64,000 nucleotides of DNA from Mesaphorura yosii. Lineage: Eukaryota; Arthropoda; Collembola; Poduromorpha; Tullbergiidae. The notes beneath the pieces were generated by a model. It had not been told where the DNA came from. It searched no databases and saw nothing but the letters and a program-made list of their open reading frames with translations. The stretch spans positions 1-64,000 of the forward strand of contig WIXG01000258.1 in the NCBI GenBank assembly GCA_009869945.1, written 5' to 3'. Positions within the stretch are counted from its first letter, which is position 1. Every line of letters begins with the position of its first letter. A program made the translations under genes and the position numbers. Positions 9,609 to 25,400 of this stretch are shown here, piece after piece.

Positions 9609-11817
9609 CGTCTCTAATATGTGCTTTCTAGTATCCGAAAGTAAACCCACCAGTAAACAAAGCTCAATTTATGGTGAACATCAATCCAGTTTATTTTGCG
9701 CATGAAATAAAACGGACTGCAAATGCGTCTGATCATGTGGGATAAGGAAAAGTAACAAGTTCGGCCTTTCCTGTGCTGGAGAACATTGTTTTCATTCTTG
9801 TATTGGGTGCTGGCTCGTACCAGGCTTACCAACGCGTAAATAACTCGCAGTTGACTCTCTGCAGTGCCTCCCAGGCCGTTATTTATTATTTTGTTACATC
9901 CATAGTCATTGCATATTAATGTATGCATATCCACACGCGAACGCGGACGAGAACGTTAAATCCGTGTGTCCTCTTTGCCTCAGCTTTCATTCCATCTCAG
10001 TCTCACCAATCTGAATCTCAGGACGCACATTGAGTAGTTCAGTTCGTCGTTTGGCAGTTTGCTTCTGGCTTCTTGCCGTTGCAGCAACAATCGAGGAATG
10101 GGAGAGTCATCTTTACTAAAGGGCTGCAATTGTTAGCGTGGAGTCAACTTTTTCATACTTCCTTCACCTCACCGAGCGTGGTCTACCTGGGCAGGTAGAA
10201 AACTTGTTTTCCAAAATCAGAGCCTCGCCTCGCTTCATTTTACCTGTCTTGTCCCGTACCGTACTCAGAGCGTGTGTAAAAGAGAAAAGCCCGAAAGACA
10301 GGGCATGGATATGATGGACCTGAACAAGTTGGAAGGGTAGAAGCTGTAGTTGTAATCAAGTCAGTCAAGGCAAGGGATGAAACGCGTACGTAGTTGAAAG
10401 CGAATGATGAGAGCGTACAGTATAATTTTTTTTATTGCTTTAGCAGGTTCTTGTCTTATGCCTGGTCTTCTTAACTATACTTCACTGAAGGAATTCAAGT
10501 TTCAGTTTCAAGTACAAGTTGCATAGAAGTGTTTGATTTTGTATCGTACTACTCGCACAACTTTATTATTAGCAGCATCAATAACAACACTCCCTTTTAT
10601 TCTACATTATGTATGCAAAACACATACAACAATAGACAGTACACTCGTATCGTATTATTGAGAAGCCTCCAATATTTAGCAACACTGTATAGTAAATTCT
10701 AAGCGCATTTTTTGTTACTCTGCCATTTATTGTAGCTGAGCTGTGTGTACGACAAAAGTGTCCTCTTGTCGTTGACTGACTGTCCCTGTCTGATTCAAGA
10801 ATTGACTGCACCAAAGGAGCGCTCCAACAATGTAAGTACGTTTGTACGTTCATTCAGTTTGCAATAATCCCTTGTTGCTAAATATTATTACATTACAACA
10901 ATGCAGTAGTTTTTGGAGCATATCGGCATCATCACACACAATGCGAGCATAATCAAAAAGAAAGTAGCTTTTGGGCATTGTTGTCTCTGAGCTGATGCCG
11001 TCCTACAGTCATATTTGTAGCCATTAAATTGCATAAAGTTGTGTACACAGCTCAGGTATTATTGAACTGATTTATTGCTTATGTTTGAGATTACAAGTCG
11101 TGTGCTCACAGTTTTAATTAATACTAATTACTTGTCATTGTTGTTTGTATTGTAGAACAGAATGTGAACTGTGAAATTGAACATTCTTCGCCTCGCCGAC
11201 CAACCAAGACCAATTTATTGCAATGTGACAGCGTTCACCGCAGCACAGATCATGCATTCCGTCCAGTATTCTAGATTTGTGAAATGTTGGTGCCTTAAAC
11301 GACGTTACTAAACCCTAAAGATTTAATTATACACGACTTACTCAACGTTACAACATAGACATTCGTTCGACATGAATTCAAGCCTCTGAATACATTAACC
11401 TTCGCTTCAATTTGAACATTGAGTTGAGTAAGTTCAATGAATGAAATTCGATTCGAAGGAATTCGCATTCCATTTGCGTTACAGTGCAGCGAATATGTGA
11501 ACGTGCTTCGTCGTGCTTAAATGAACATTTATTGCCACTTGATGTAAACAGATGTGGTAACGCCTGTGTAATGTTTACATCAGTTCAGCTGTGTCTGCTC
11601 TGGCCTTTTAAATGTTGAGCAACTGAGGAAATAGAACCGATTATAGGTTATACAACTTTTGAGGATATTTTTTAGAAATAATTGTGACCACTCTGAGGCA
11701 AAGCTATACGCTCCAGTCGTGTAAGGAAAATTTTGCAGCCAAAGAAACTTAAACCGATGTTTGACTATCGTGAAAGGTTGTGAAGAATTTTTGTGTGAGA
11801 ATCAGCAATCATTCAGC
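9609..11817. other. Intergenic stretch between the channel and mbt/PAK4 genes
   Basis: About 2.2 kb with no coding signal I can support. It includes the channel's 3' UTR and must include the promoter and 5' UTR of the kinase gene. No tRNA or repeat array was seen. Confidence 0.5.
9706..9711 (+). terminator. Polyadenylation signal AATAAA for the ion channel
   Basis: AATAAA lies about 100 bases after the channel stop codon, a typical 3' UTR distance. Confidence 0.5.
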
Positions 11818-14847
<3,030 letters not shown>

Positions 14848-16405
14848 TTCGTAGTACGGTGTCCAATGAAGCAGCAGAGAAGGGACATTTTAGTGTACAG
14901 AAATTTTATTCCAGAGATATGTAACATAACTTATTTACTTTAGAAATACAGCAGCAGCTTTTCACGGGAAGACTTAATGATACCAAATATCCCTGAAAAC
15001 AACGCAGATCTTTCACACGAACAACCAGGTTTCTGTTAACTCTGCTAGGCAGAATTGGTTGCAATTTAAGTTATTTATTTAGTGGTAACTGCATGTCTGT
15101 AACTGTTGTTCACCAGTATTGCTCTCTTAATTGTTGTCAGTGTTTGAATTGCCTTCAAGTGAGCTCTGAACAAACTTCCAATCCAAACTATGTGTTTCAC
15201 TGCAAACTTTCCACGAAACGATTTAGACATATCTCGTCGATGGAGTGAAAAAATTGGCAATGACACAAATTGATAGAAGGTCAGCTAAGTGTGTTGAGTT
15301 GGTCACAACGAATAAACGTTCCTTGTAAATTATTATTCTGACTCGACCAGATATCCAGACAACGAACTATTATAAGTACTACCTCTCCATTCCAAATGCA
15401 TGCTGTAATTTGGTAATTGAATGAAAGATTCATTGTGATCTGCAAAGTGCATAACTATCGACTGAATGTGAATTGTTCGAACAAAGATAAGAAAGTAGAA
15501 ATGTAGAAAGTAAAAATTTAAGCTGCTAGAAATGAATTTAAAAAAATGCTCTGTGTAACATAGATCCGTCCATTCACTGTACCAATGTAAAGATAATAAT
15601 GAAACGTTCTATCATAAGTTTATTTGTGGAGTAAATATTATAGACTTTACAATAGTTTTAAGCAGCATAATATGGATATCTAGTTAAGATCGACTAGAAC
15701 CGCCTCCATGTCATTATGCATTTACTTAAATCGTTGCAGCTAACGAAACGTGTACATTACCATTAAGTAATTGACAGGACTCTCTCACACGGAAGCATTT
15801 TCCGTTTCTTTATTATTTTTATAAAAAATAAAATGCTTGTTAAGTTTGAATATTTTCTTTACGCAATTTCAACTGCGCGAATGAAAGATATGACGAAGTT
15901 TCACATGAAGTGTTTTGGAGTAATAAAATACATGAATAATGCTAAGCTCATAAGACTCGAGATTATTCATGGATTAATAAAATATTCATTTTATTTTCAA
16001 TTTCTGGTAGACTTCTTTCATATTATTATAAATGCGTATTTACAGATAAATAGATTGATCTCACAAAGCATCGTTTGTAATTGCAATAAGACTGGCCGAG
16101 AGCAAGAACGCTGCAATAGGTAGCATGCATATACATCTGGGTACATGACGTGAAAATGATAGAAACGATATTGGCATTATCAGCACCAGTGCCATACAGT
16201 TAGAAAGTTAGAGCCATTAAAAGTGAGAGCAACTTGCACTCACAAGCATAAGTAAGTAGGAGTTTCAAGATCATATGTTGATTAAATCCCGGGTCGAGAT
16301 TAAAGCTTCGGTATTAAGATTAAACTGCTGTAAAGATATTAAATTTTTCTGTGCCCATCTCTTCAAAATAGTACGATATTAAAGTAGTGTTCATTAATTT
16401 CTAAA
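14848..16405. other. Convergent 3' region between mbt/PAK4 and norpA
   Basis: About 1.56 kb holding the two 3' UTRs, very AT-rich. Several TTTATT words around 15800-16000 could be minus-strand poly(A) signals for norpA. No coding signal was seen. Confidence 0.55.
15311..15316 (+). terminator. Polyadenylation signal AATAAA for mbt/PAK4
   Basis: AATAAA lies about 465 bases after the kinase stop. Another AATAAA-like run near 15826 could be an alternative. Confidence 0.4.
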
Positions 16406-19400
16406 TTAGGCAAAAAATTCAGACTTTGGTGAGAGTTCATACTCAATCTCATCATTCTTGTACACTTCAATGGCCTGCAAATAGAAAGAGCAAGCAAGGG
16501 CATTAGAACGTCTCCAAGATAGCTAAGATTCAAGCACTCACATTGTGGATATCCTTAACCAATTCCTCCATTTGTTTCTCGTGAAGTTTCTGCAATTTTT
16601 CTTTCTCCTTCTCTTGTTTCATCGCTGTCATTTTACGTTCTTCAATAAACTTCTTCGTGTTGTTTTGATGTTTTTCCCGCAAACGACGGTCTTTCTCCGC
16701 TTTGTTTCTGAGAGTTTTATCATTTGCGACTTCCTTCGCAGTCTCGACTGAGATTTTAGCTTGCTTTGCACGCATGTCTTTGCTTTCTCTGAAACAAAAT
16801 TCAGATATTCTCGGTACAAAAAAAATTCAATGAAAAAGGAAATGCCAGTGCGATGCAGAGTGGAAATTGCTTACCTTTCATGTTTGGCCAGCAATTGTTT
16901 CATTTGATTAGCTTGCGAAACTTCCATGAGTTTCTTCAGGATTTCCTCTTGCTGCTGGAGATGTGACTTCATCATTTCCCATTCTTCCTTTTTGTGTCGC
17001 TCCATCATGGAGCTCCACTGTTTGGTTTGCTCAAACACAAGGCTTCGTACGGCGGGGTCACACGAGGCTTCGCTCTCGTTCGTTCTGTGAATAGACGAAT
17101 AACGAGCAAGAAAACTAAATCCAATGTGATGCAATTCAATTTAACGGATATGTGCTTGATTTCTGAGCATGCATATTGACTTTAATTAATTAATTCACAA
17201 GCATGAATTCATACAATTGAGAATGCTTGAAGCACGTAAGTAATTTATGCGCATAAGAATTGTCAGTGTAAATCCGCCGTTTGAAATGAGATATTTTCTT
17301 AAACGAACAACACGCAAATCGAATCTCAACTTCGTCTCCATTCTCCAGTCCCCAACAAGAACTCGTTAGAAATATGAACGCTTTTGAGGCACAAAGTTAA
17401 CTCAATCAATTCAATCACGTTAATTGGAAACTTAATATGTGTCGACGCCTTTCAGGTTAAGTACTGATGCACGCGCGATGCGGACACAGAGAAACGATGG
17501 GCATCACATGCTAACACTCATTCATGTTTCCTCTCTCCTTTATTCCGTTTTTGGTTCATATCGGAAATTCTGCGAATCTTCTGCAGATAACAAGGCTCAT
17601 TCAAAGAATCTACCTTTCTGGAAATTTGGGGATTCAGTATACACGCAAAGCAAAGCTTTTCCTGGAAAATCACATGCGCACGTTCATATTTCGATTCGTT
17701 CCCAGATTCTCATCAACCACATTCGGCTATCCATGGCGTGTGAGCATGTGCCATTCAATTTGAAATAGCCACTCTAAGCTTTCCCTGGGCCTGACGCCTT
17801 GTGTATACGAAAATGGTTGCGTTATTAATTTTCTGCCGCTTTCTTTATGTTGGAGTTGTTATTTCGTGGCTCTTAACGCAGGCTCTCGTTTTAATGAAAT
17901 AACTTTAGCAGAGAGTTGGAAACTTGTGCGACAAATGGCAGCGCCATCATTGCGATCTTGTTTGTTAGTCGTGAAGCGAAAGGCGAAAATGAGGTTACAC
18001 GGGCGACATGACAGAGCCGACGTCTAAGAAGTCTGTTGCATTTTTCTGTTAAGGAGTTGAAGCTAACTATAAGCATTTTATGACAAGTATGAAAAAAGTT
18101 TAATAATGCAGCGCAATATTGAGAAAGTAATAAAGAGACAAGGCAAGACTGGGAAGAGATACCACGATGTGAGTCATGTGAAAATCTAAGATGTGTTGAA
18201 TGTAAGACGCACACATATGGAAAAGAATGAGTCAAAGTCAAATGAGGGAGAAAGGTCACAGTAACAATGTGCTCTTGTCATTTCAATCACATTAAAAGGA
18301 TAGAACGGAGGAGGCAAACGAATGGGCGAAAGGCGAATATCCATTATGCAGATAAGATAATGCAGACAGGATTCATTCGAAGAACGACAACCTGTCAGAG
18401 TGTCTTTCTTATTAAATTCCTCCATCTCCGGGAAGAAACATTTTGTCTCATCAGGCAGAAAATTCTATCTCTATGAGTGCCTTGCTGGAACTTCCTTCAG
18501 CTTATTAAATTCCACGTGAAGTGTGTGTGAAATGCGAAATAATTCGATTAAAAGGCAAAAGGACACCTAACACAATAGAACTTTCTAGAACTTCAGGACT
18601 GACATGACGTCCACGAATCAGCTCGACGGACGGTGGCATTTGTGATGTGCACAGTTTACGTATTTATGTGCCTTCAATGGGCTTGAATTCTGCCAAATAA
18701 TATCAGATAACATTCATTTTTAACCACTCTAATGGATTCGGTGTTGATGGCTGTCTCTGACAGAGTCAACAAAGTAAACAAGTTGCCAGAAGCTGATAAG
18801 ATTCGTAACTGTGAACTACTCCTGTCGCGAAATTGGAATTGTACTGTACATGGTGGCCAAAAGGAAAACAATGGAGACATACTGCCAATTTATTAGTGTG
18901 TTTACCCTTTCCATATCACTATCGCGGAAACATGTCAGATAAATAATAGGAGTCAGGATGACGACTCTTTATCTTGCCAAGGCGCCAGCCGTTGTCAATT
19001 TCTTTTCATTGAGTCGCGGAAAAGTTTGGAGTGTTGCCTCCATAAAAGGGACTGTTGCGAAAATCAAGAGGCTTGAGCGGTGAGTTCTGTAGCATCTCAA
19101 TTTCGTTTGATCTCTCCATTTTACGAGTGATGCCAAGCATAAAGATGCAGGGTAAGGAAGCCGTTTGTGGAGCGCGGAGTAAGAGTCAAAGCAACGAGAA
19201 AGTGAACTTACTGCTTTCCTTTGATGAGTTTTTCAATCCCGACACACTGGTTCTTCTGGATGAGGAGTCGCTCCTTCATATGTCGTTTCCTCATGAGTTC
19301 GACATCTTTCTGCTGTTTCTTGGTTGCTTTTGCAAAACCTTTTTCCGCACGAAGGCTCTCCGCTGTAATTGGTTCCAATTTGAGTTCTGTCACAAAAACA

Positions 19401-22400
19401 AGCCAATTTCATCATATTAGAAGGGAAGAATGCAGCACCACAAAAGAAAGTGATCGATCAGTTACAGATTTTTGAAGATTTTCAGATTTTGACTTTGAAG
19501 ACGCTAAATTTCACTGCTTTTTGCTTTCCTTGGTGGGACAATCTCAGAAAGGGTCGCTCTTAATCTACGCAACAATTTAATATGATTTAATATTTCACCT
19601 TTCAATGACGCAAATCTTAACAGTCAAATACTTTTACTCTCCTGACCTATTCAAACATTCGAACGAATTCATCTCATTATACTGAATAGCCTCGACTTTT
19701 GAATTCAATTGAGTTATAAATAGAGTTGAAAGCTTATATTCAAATCTTATTACGCAAACTAGCTTCCACTTCCTCTCGGCAAACTTTCTCTCATTATTCT
19801 CGCCAAGCCTATTTCCGGTGTACTGCTCTATTTCACTTCTTGGCTTGCATGAACCAGATTCCACGAATCGCTTATTACGTCAAAGGATAAAGACTGCGTG
19901 ACGATGACAGAAACGGTCACTCAAGGAGTAAAGTTAGAGGAAAATTAAACTTTACTACTCGCCTCCACTTCGTGGAATTCGCGAAATATTGGATCAGATT
20001 AGCATATTCGCTATATGCATGTGACCATTTCTCTGCAACTTCAGAAAAGGGCTCTTTTCATAGACGGGTGACGGGTCTATCTTGTATCTTCCACTTTGAT
20101 CTCTAGTCACTTCCCGAGATTTACAGACGTAGTATATGCACGGCAAGTAACATTTGCATGACTACAAAAATCCCAGCACTTCATTTTATGAGTTATAGTA
20201 AAAATACTCTTGCAAACTGGCTCACTGGAAATCCATCCGCATTCAAATGAACATATGAATGCAAATGTTCCGACGTAAAAATGTGGATCTGGGACTGGGT
20301 TAATACGGCGTGCCTTTTTACATCATCTTGAGCTTAAATCTGGTTGTATCCCGTGAAAGTTGTTGGCTTGCGAGATAAGTAAAGTTCTTCATGCCTTGGT
20401 GTACTGCATAGTGATGGAGGTTTCTACAAAATCGATGCGAGAAATAAAAAATGGAGCTGGCTGTGCTGCGGCAAACTTTAGGCACGTGAATATAGAAATG
20501 AAATGCCGTTGGGAAGGCATTGTAGAAGTAAGAAGAGCAGTAAAATATGAGCCTCTTGCTTCGAGGATTTCTGTTCCAGAAAGAGATCAACTCAACTTAA
20601 ATACTACATGACAGTTGCTTTACTTTTACCATTTGCCTAATTCTTGTCTTCGGTTTGAAAGTTTGTCTTCATTTTGTACGCAGAATGTGGCATTCCATTG
20701 AAGAAGCCGTTTGCTATTCCCACATTTTTCTTTGCTAGGATAACTATAGGCATAATTCCGCACTGGGTATATCAACTTTCACGTGTGTACTTCCCTTTTT
20801 TGTGAATTGATACTCGTTTCAGATGGCACGGATGTGCAAATCTTTCTTATTCCATATTGAAGCGGGAAGTGCGTGAAAGATTATTATTTCATCAACTGTG
20901 ATTGTTGGAAACTCCGTTTAGATTTCCACTGGAGTTGGAAGCAGGGATCTGTCATGCCTTACACGATTTAGTTAATAAAACTTGACTGCCGTTGCTAACT
21001 GATCACACACTTTCCATTCACGCTTTCTGCTCCGCACGGCACGCACGCAGTTACCTTTTGCTTGATCTTCAAAGCGTACACCTGGGCCCTTTGTGTTGTT
21101 CCCAATTGATCCCGAAGCGCCCGACGGGAATCCATTACCGGTGTTTTTCTTGATAATTAAGCCTTCCTTAGCAATATCAGATTCCTCAATTCCCATTGCC
21201 CGCATTTGCTGGGCTCTTTTCTCCTGTGCTGACAGGAAAGCACGAGGATCTGACAAGGCATCCATGAAATCTGATAAAAACAAAAAGAAAAATTAGTCTT
21301 CAAAGCCTTTGGTAAAAAAAAAACAGTTAGTGTAACAAGTGAAAGCGGTTGAAAACTAAATTCGAATAGAAAATTGCACCATCCGTCTAGCTCAACTTTC
21401 TCTCACAAGAATCAATTTACCTCCAAATCCATCTGGAACATAAATTTTAAGTTCTATATTGCAAAACAGCATCGGCAAAGACATCGGGAAATTGGCTTCC
21501 GTTCGTAGCGAGATGTGTCGGTAGCCGGCTTGAAGCCCATCCAATGGAAGAATTCTTTGTCCCAGAAGCTTTCCATTTTCATCGTAAACGCCAAAACGTA
21601 ATACTGCTAAATCTGGAAGAACGACCTACAAAAGAAAAGGGATTGCTTCATCAAGACAAATGACGACAGAATCGATTTTCTTTAAAGTGGAAGGGCATGA
21701 ATTAGAATTTTGCGATTATAATACATCGGCAAATCACCTCTTGGTTCCGTCTAATAAATTTTCATTAAAGTTTCGGACAATGCAATGTAGTCGCGAAGTA
21801 ATTCATTTATCGCCTTTCGAAAATTAACGGGTGCGACCCGCCAGAACTTATTAACACCTGAATTGACCAGAAGACAAGACACGACTATACAATGGAATGT
21901 GGCTTTAATTTTCTTACAATTCTAATTTCTGACTGGCAATTGATTGTACAAAATGCTCTCGAGGAGGGCCCAGCAATATTAATCAAAGTGCAAACAGCCT
22001 CACCCACTTTGTCCCTGATCGGGCCAAATCATATTAACTTGGAGTAGACATGTGCCACGAGCTACCGTGCTATTAGACAATTAACCAGAGCTGAACTCAA
22101 ATTGCCCATAATAAATTCCGTTATCTTTATGGCTATGACTATATCTACTACAGCCACGCCAACGCCAACGGGATACTTCAATCTCGTTCCGGCATCAAGC
22201 ACTAATGGTGTTACTTTAATGTACGGATAGAGAAGGAGAATGAATCATTAATGGCTTACCTTTCGAAATACGAACGGGTCCTCATTGTAAACAGGGTTAA
22301 GCCCGTTCGATGGAATCATTTTGGTTTTGAACTCCTTTCGAATGGTATCCGTTGGCAAACCGTACATGTCAACCTCCACGTACGTGCCAACTCGTTTGTC

Positions 22401-25400
22401 CGATAAAAATTGACCTGAGATCACCTGTACACAGGCAAGCGAGCAACTCATTCATTGGTGAACAATCTCAATATGAAGTCAAACAATCGCCGTACCTGAA
22501 CAGAACACTGCGCTGCAATTACTCCATCAACGGGAGACTCCGCGAAAGGATCGAAGTTACGATCCGGTCTCCTCATGAAGTCTGGTTTGAGGAGATAACC
22601 GCAGTTGCCGTTGTACTCGAATTTGCCTTGATTCAGTTGCATGGGAAGATCTGGCGTTTGGAAGTTCATGGAGACCATTTGACAACCCGCATTCCAGAAA
22701 ATCTACGAATTAATGATCGAAAACCGTACAGTGACAACGTCTTTGTTGCTTTCTTTTGGCATACAGAACACGGAAGTCGAAGCTCCAGGATACGCTCATA
22801 ACTTACTTGAGGCATATAATTTGAGGAGTCAGCACGCGTTCCCTTTGGATAAATGCGACTCATTTGTCGCTTATTGTAGTTGACAAATTCTATGGCCTGT
22901 GACTTGAGGTAACCAAGGCCAGCAGTTTCCGCGAAGGAGGACATGTTGTGGTGCACGTTTCTTTCTGTTGAATGAAGGAAAGAATGGAAGCATTACAGAA
23001 AGACTGATGAGCCTCAAATTAAAAATTCATTAAGCCTTTTCTTAATTCGTATGCTACACTCCTTTCACTTTCCAGTTCGCGTCCATTTTTGGGATGCTCG
23101 GCAACAAAGTAGAATGAATAATAACTTGAGCATTCTCTGAAAAATGCTTCTAATGGGAAATGTAACGCCATGCTCTTATAATTCGTAAGAGTGTCGTAGC
23201 CGTTTTTGCCGTACAAGCGTCATTATAGCATCTGTGTAGTTTCCAGTTTCTTCGAGTTACTAATCACTCTGGGGCTCTTACGCGAAAATGAGAGAAAGTA
23301 CGAGAAAGCAAAACAAAAGTTTTCCAATAAAGGCAGCGAGTCGCGAGCATCTTGATTCTGGTTCTGGGTTCAAGGCAAATCATGAAGCGTCGTCTCTTGG
23401 CATAAGCGCAAGAACAAAGCAAGTGCTATATTGTCTTAATTGAATTTCAGAGTAAATCAGCCAGATTCCAATGCATGTATGCATGGCATGGCGCAAGGCC
23501 CAAGGAGAAAGTGCCTGAATAGTTTCGATCCCATCTTAACAGCCAGGCAATGAAAGAAATGGCAGAGAATCAAAGAAAGAGTTCGACGCAAATAATGCGC
23601 AATAAGGCAAAGTATTTTCATTTGTTTTGACGAACACTGGAACATGAGGAGAAAATGTAATAAGGCATACTTATGTGTATCGAAATTCCCATTCCAAATA
23701 GACGTAGCTCATAAATATATGTACCACTTGACTAACTTGTGAGATTGAATCTACCATCTACGATCTGAACGATTCTTGAGAGAAAGCGAAATTGTGTACT
23801 TACGTTCTGCAATGTCGAAGCCCATAAATTTTATTGGCGTAGCATAATTAACCATTGAAGAAAGCCAAGGATGCACGTTCAGTGTGGATCCCGTGTAGAC
23901 CGTCACAACTGAGACGGGAGGTTCTCCTCCAGGCTCAATCTAGAACAATACAATGGGCAGAATAACAACAAAATGCTTTGAATATCATTACAAGGGAAAA
24001 GGACAAAATAGAACGGCAACGACAATCTATGACCATGCAATGTAGTGAAAGTGTGAATGTAATGGATTGTAATGTTGAGACCAACTGAGTGAAAGTCATA
24101 CTTTTATTGATTCTTTTCCTGCACTCAGAATAATGATGTACACTGGCAGGGAATGGTGTGTGGATGTGTGGACGGAGTAGAGTGAGAGCACATCATGCGT
24201 GTGTAAAGCGCTTGTTTTTGTGTGAATTGGGTCACCGGCTCTGTTATGCCTCGAAGAGGATAATGGAATGTAGATTGAGACAGATTCATAATCTCGCAGC
24301 GGTGTTCCACACGCGTCGCCCCACCGGCCTTTCAACGAGGTCAGAAAATCAAGTCTATTCACGAGAATAATAGTGCGAGACTTCACGATTCACAATTAGG
24401 CGTTGGAAAAATTTACTAGTTAAAACAATTATCTTCCTACGGATAATTTCTCTTCTTCAACTTCCTTGTTAAGCTTAGCTAACTAAACAGAATTGAGGCG
24501 GGATTGGTTTAATTATGTAAGTGGAACGGATCCGGTGCCGCTGTGGTGGACTGTTTGGCTAGACTAATTGGCTTCAATCGGCAGTCGTACGCTAAAGCAC
24601 TTATAAAGGACGGCATAGTGTGGGATCGATTAATAGTCATACTATTTGCTAACCTTTTTATCTTCTACCGGAGGCAGCACATCAGCCGCGGATGCGTCTT
24701 CCTTCACTTCATCATCGCCTATCACAAATTGGCCTTTCAAAAACAATTCCAGTTCCTGCTTCTCCACTTCAGGCCGTAGGCGTTTGTTTTTTATAATGAT
24801 TTTGCGTAATAGACGGCATGGTGGAGGCAATGGGATCGCTGGCTCAACCTAGACACACAGCAAAACGAAAATATAGTCGCTGGTTAATTATGCAATCAGC
24901 CTGAAACAATTGCAAAAGTTTCAAATGACGAAAGTTTGCACATTATCACACTCAAATCTGAGTAAATATTGTGTCAAATTAGTCATTTAAAATTTAAAGT
25001 AGATTTTTAAGAGTTACGAACAACGAATAGAGTGTTGCCCCGTGCGGCAACCCACTTACTGGGTAATCTGGCAGCGGCTCCTTCAGAAGAAAGTCTCCCA
25101 GTATTTCATCACAATACTTGGCCATTTTGTACTGCTGTGCCTTGCAACAATGGTTCTCGAACGAAAGGATGACTGGATACTCAGAAGTTACGAAGGCTGT
25201 ATCTTTTATAGCCATGATCACGTCCTGCATTGCAAAGAAGACTTTAAAATCAGATCATTTCATGGTGAATTTGACATATGTGAGTTCCAATTCTAAACGT
25301 AACGTGGAAATCGGGTTTAGAACTGAAAGGGCTTGCTTTATCGTTTAAATTTAAGCCGCTCGTTCTTGTGTAATTGCACAGCGCAGAGCAGCGTGACGAA

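Noticed and set aside
22352-22801. Plus-strand open frame of 149 codons
   Set aside because: It overlaps two norpA Y/C2-domain exons antisense and shows no domain of its own.
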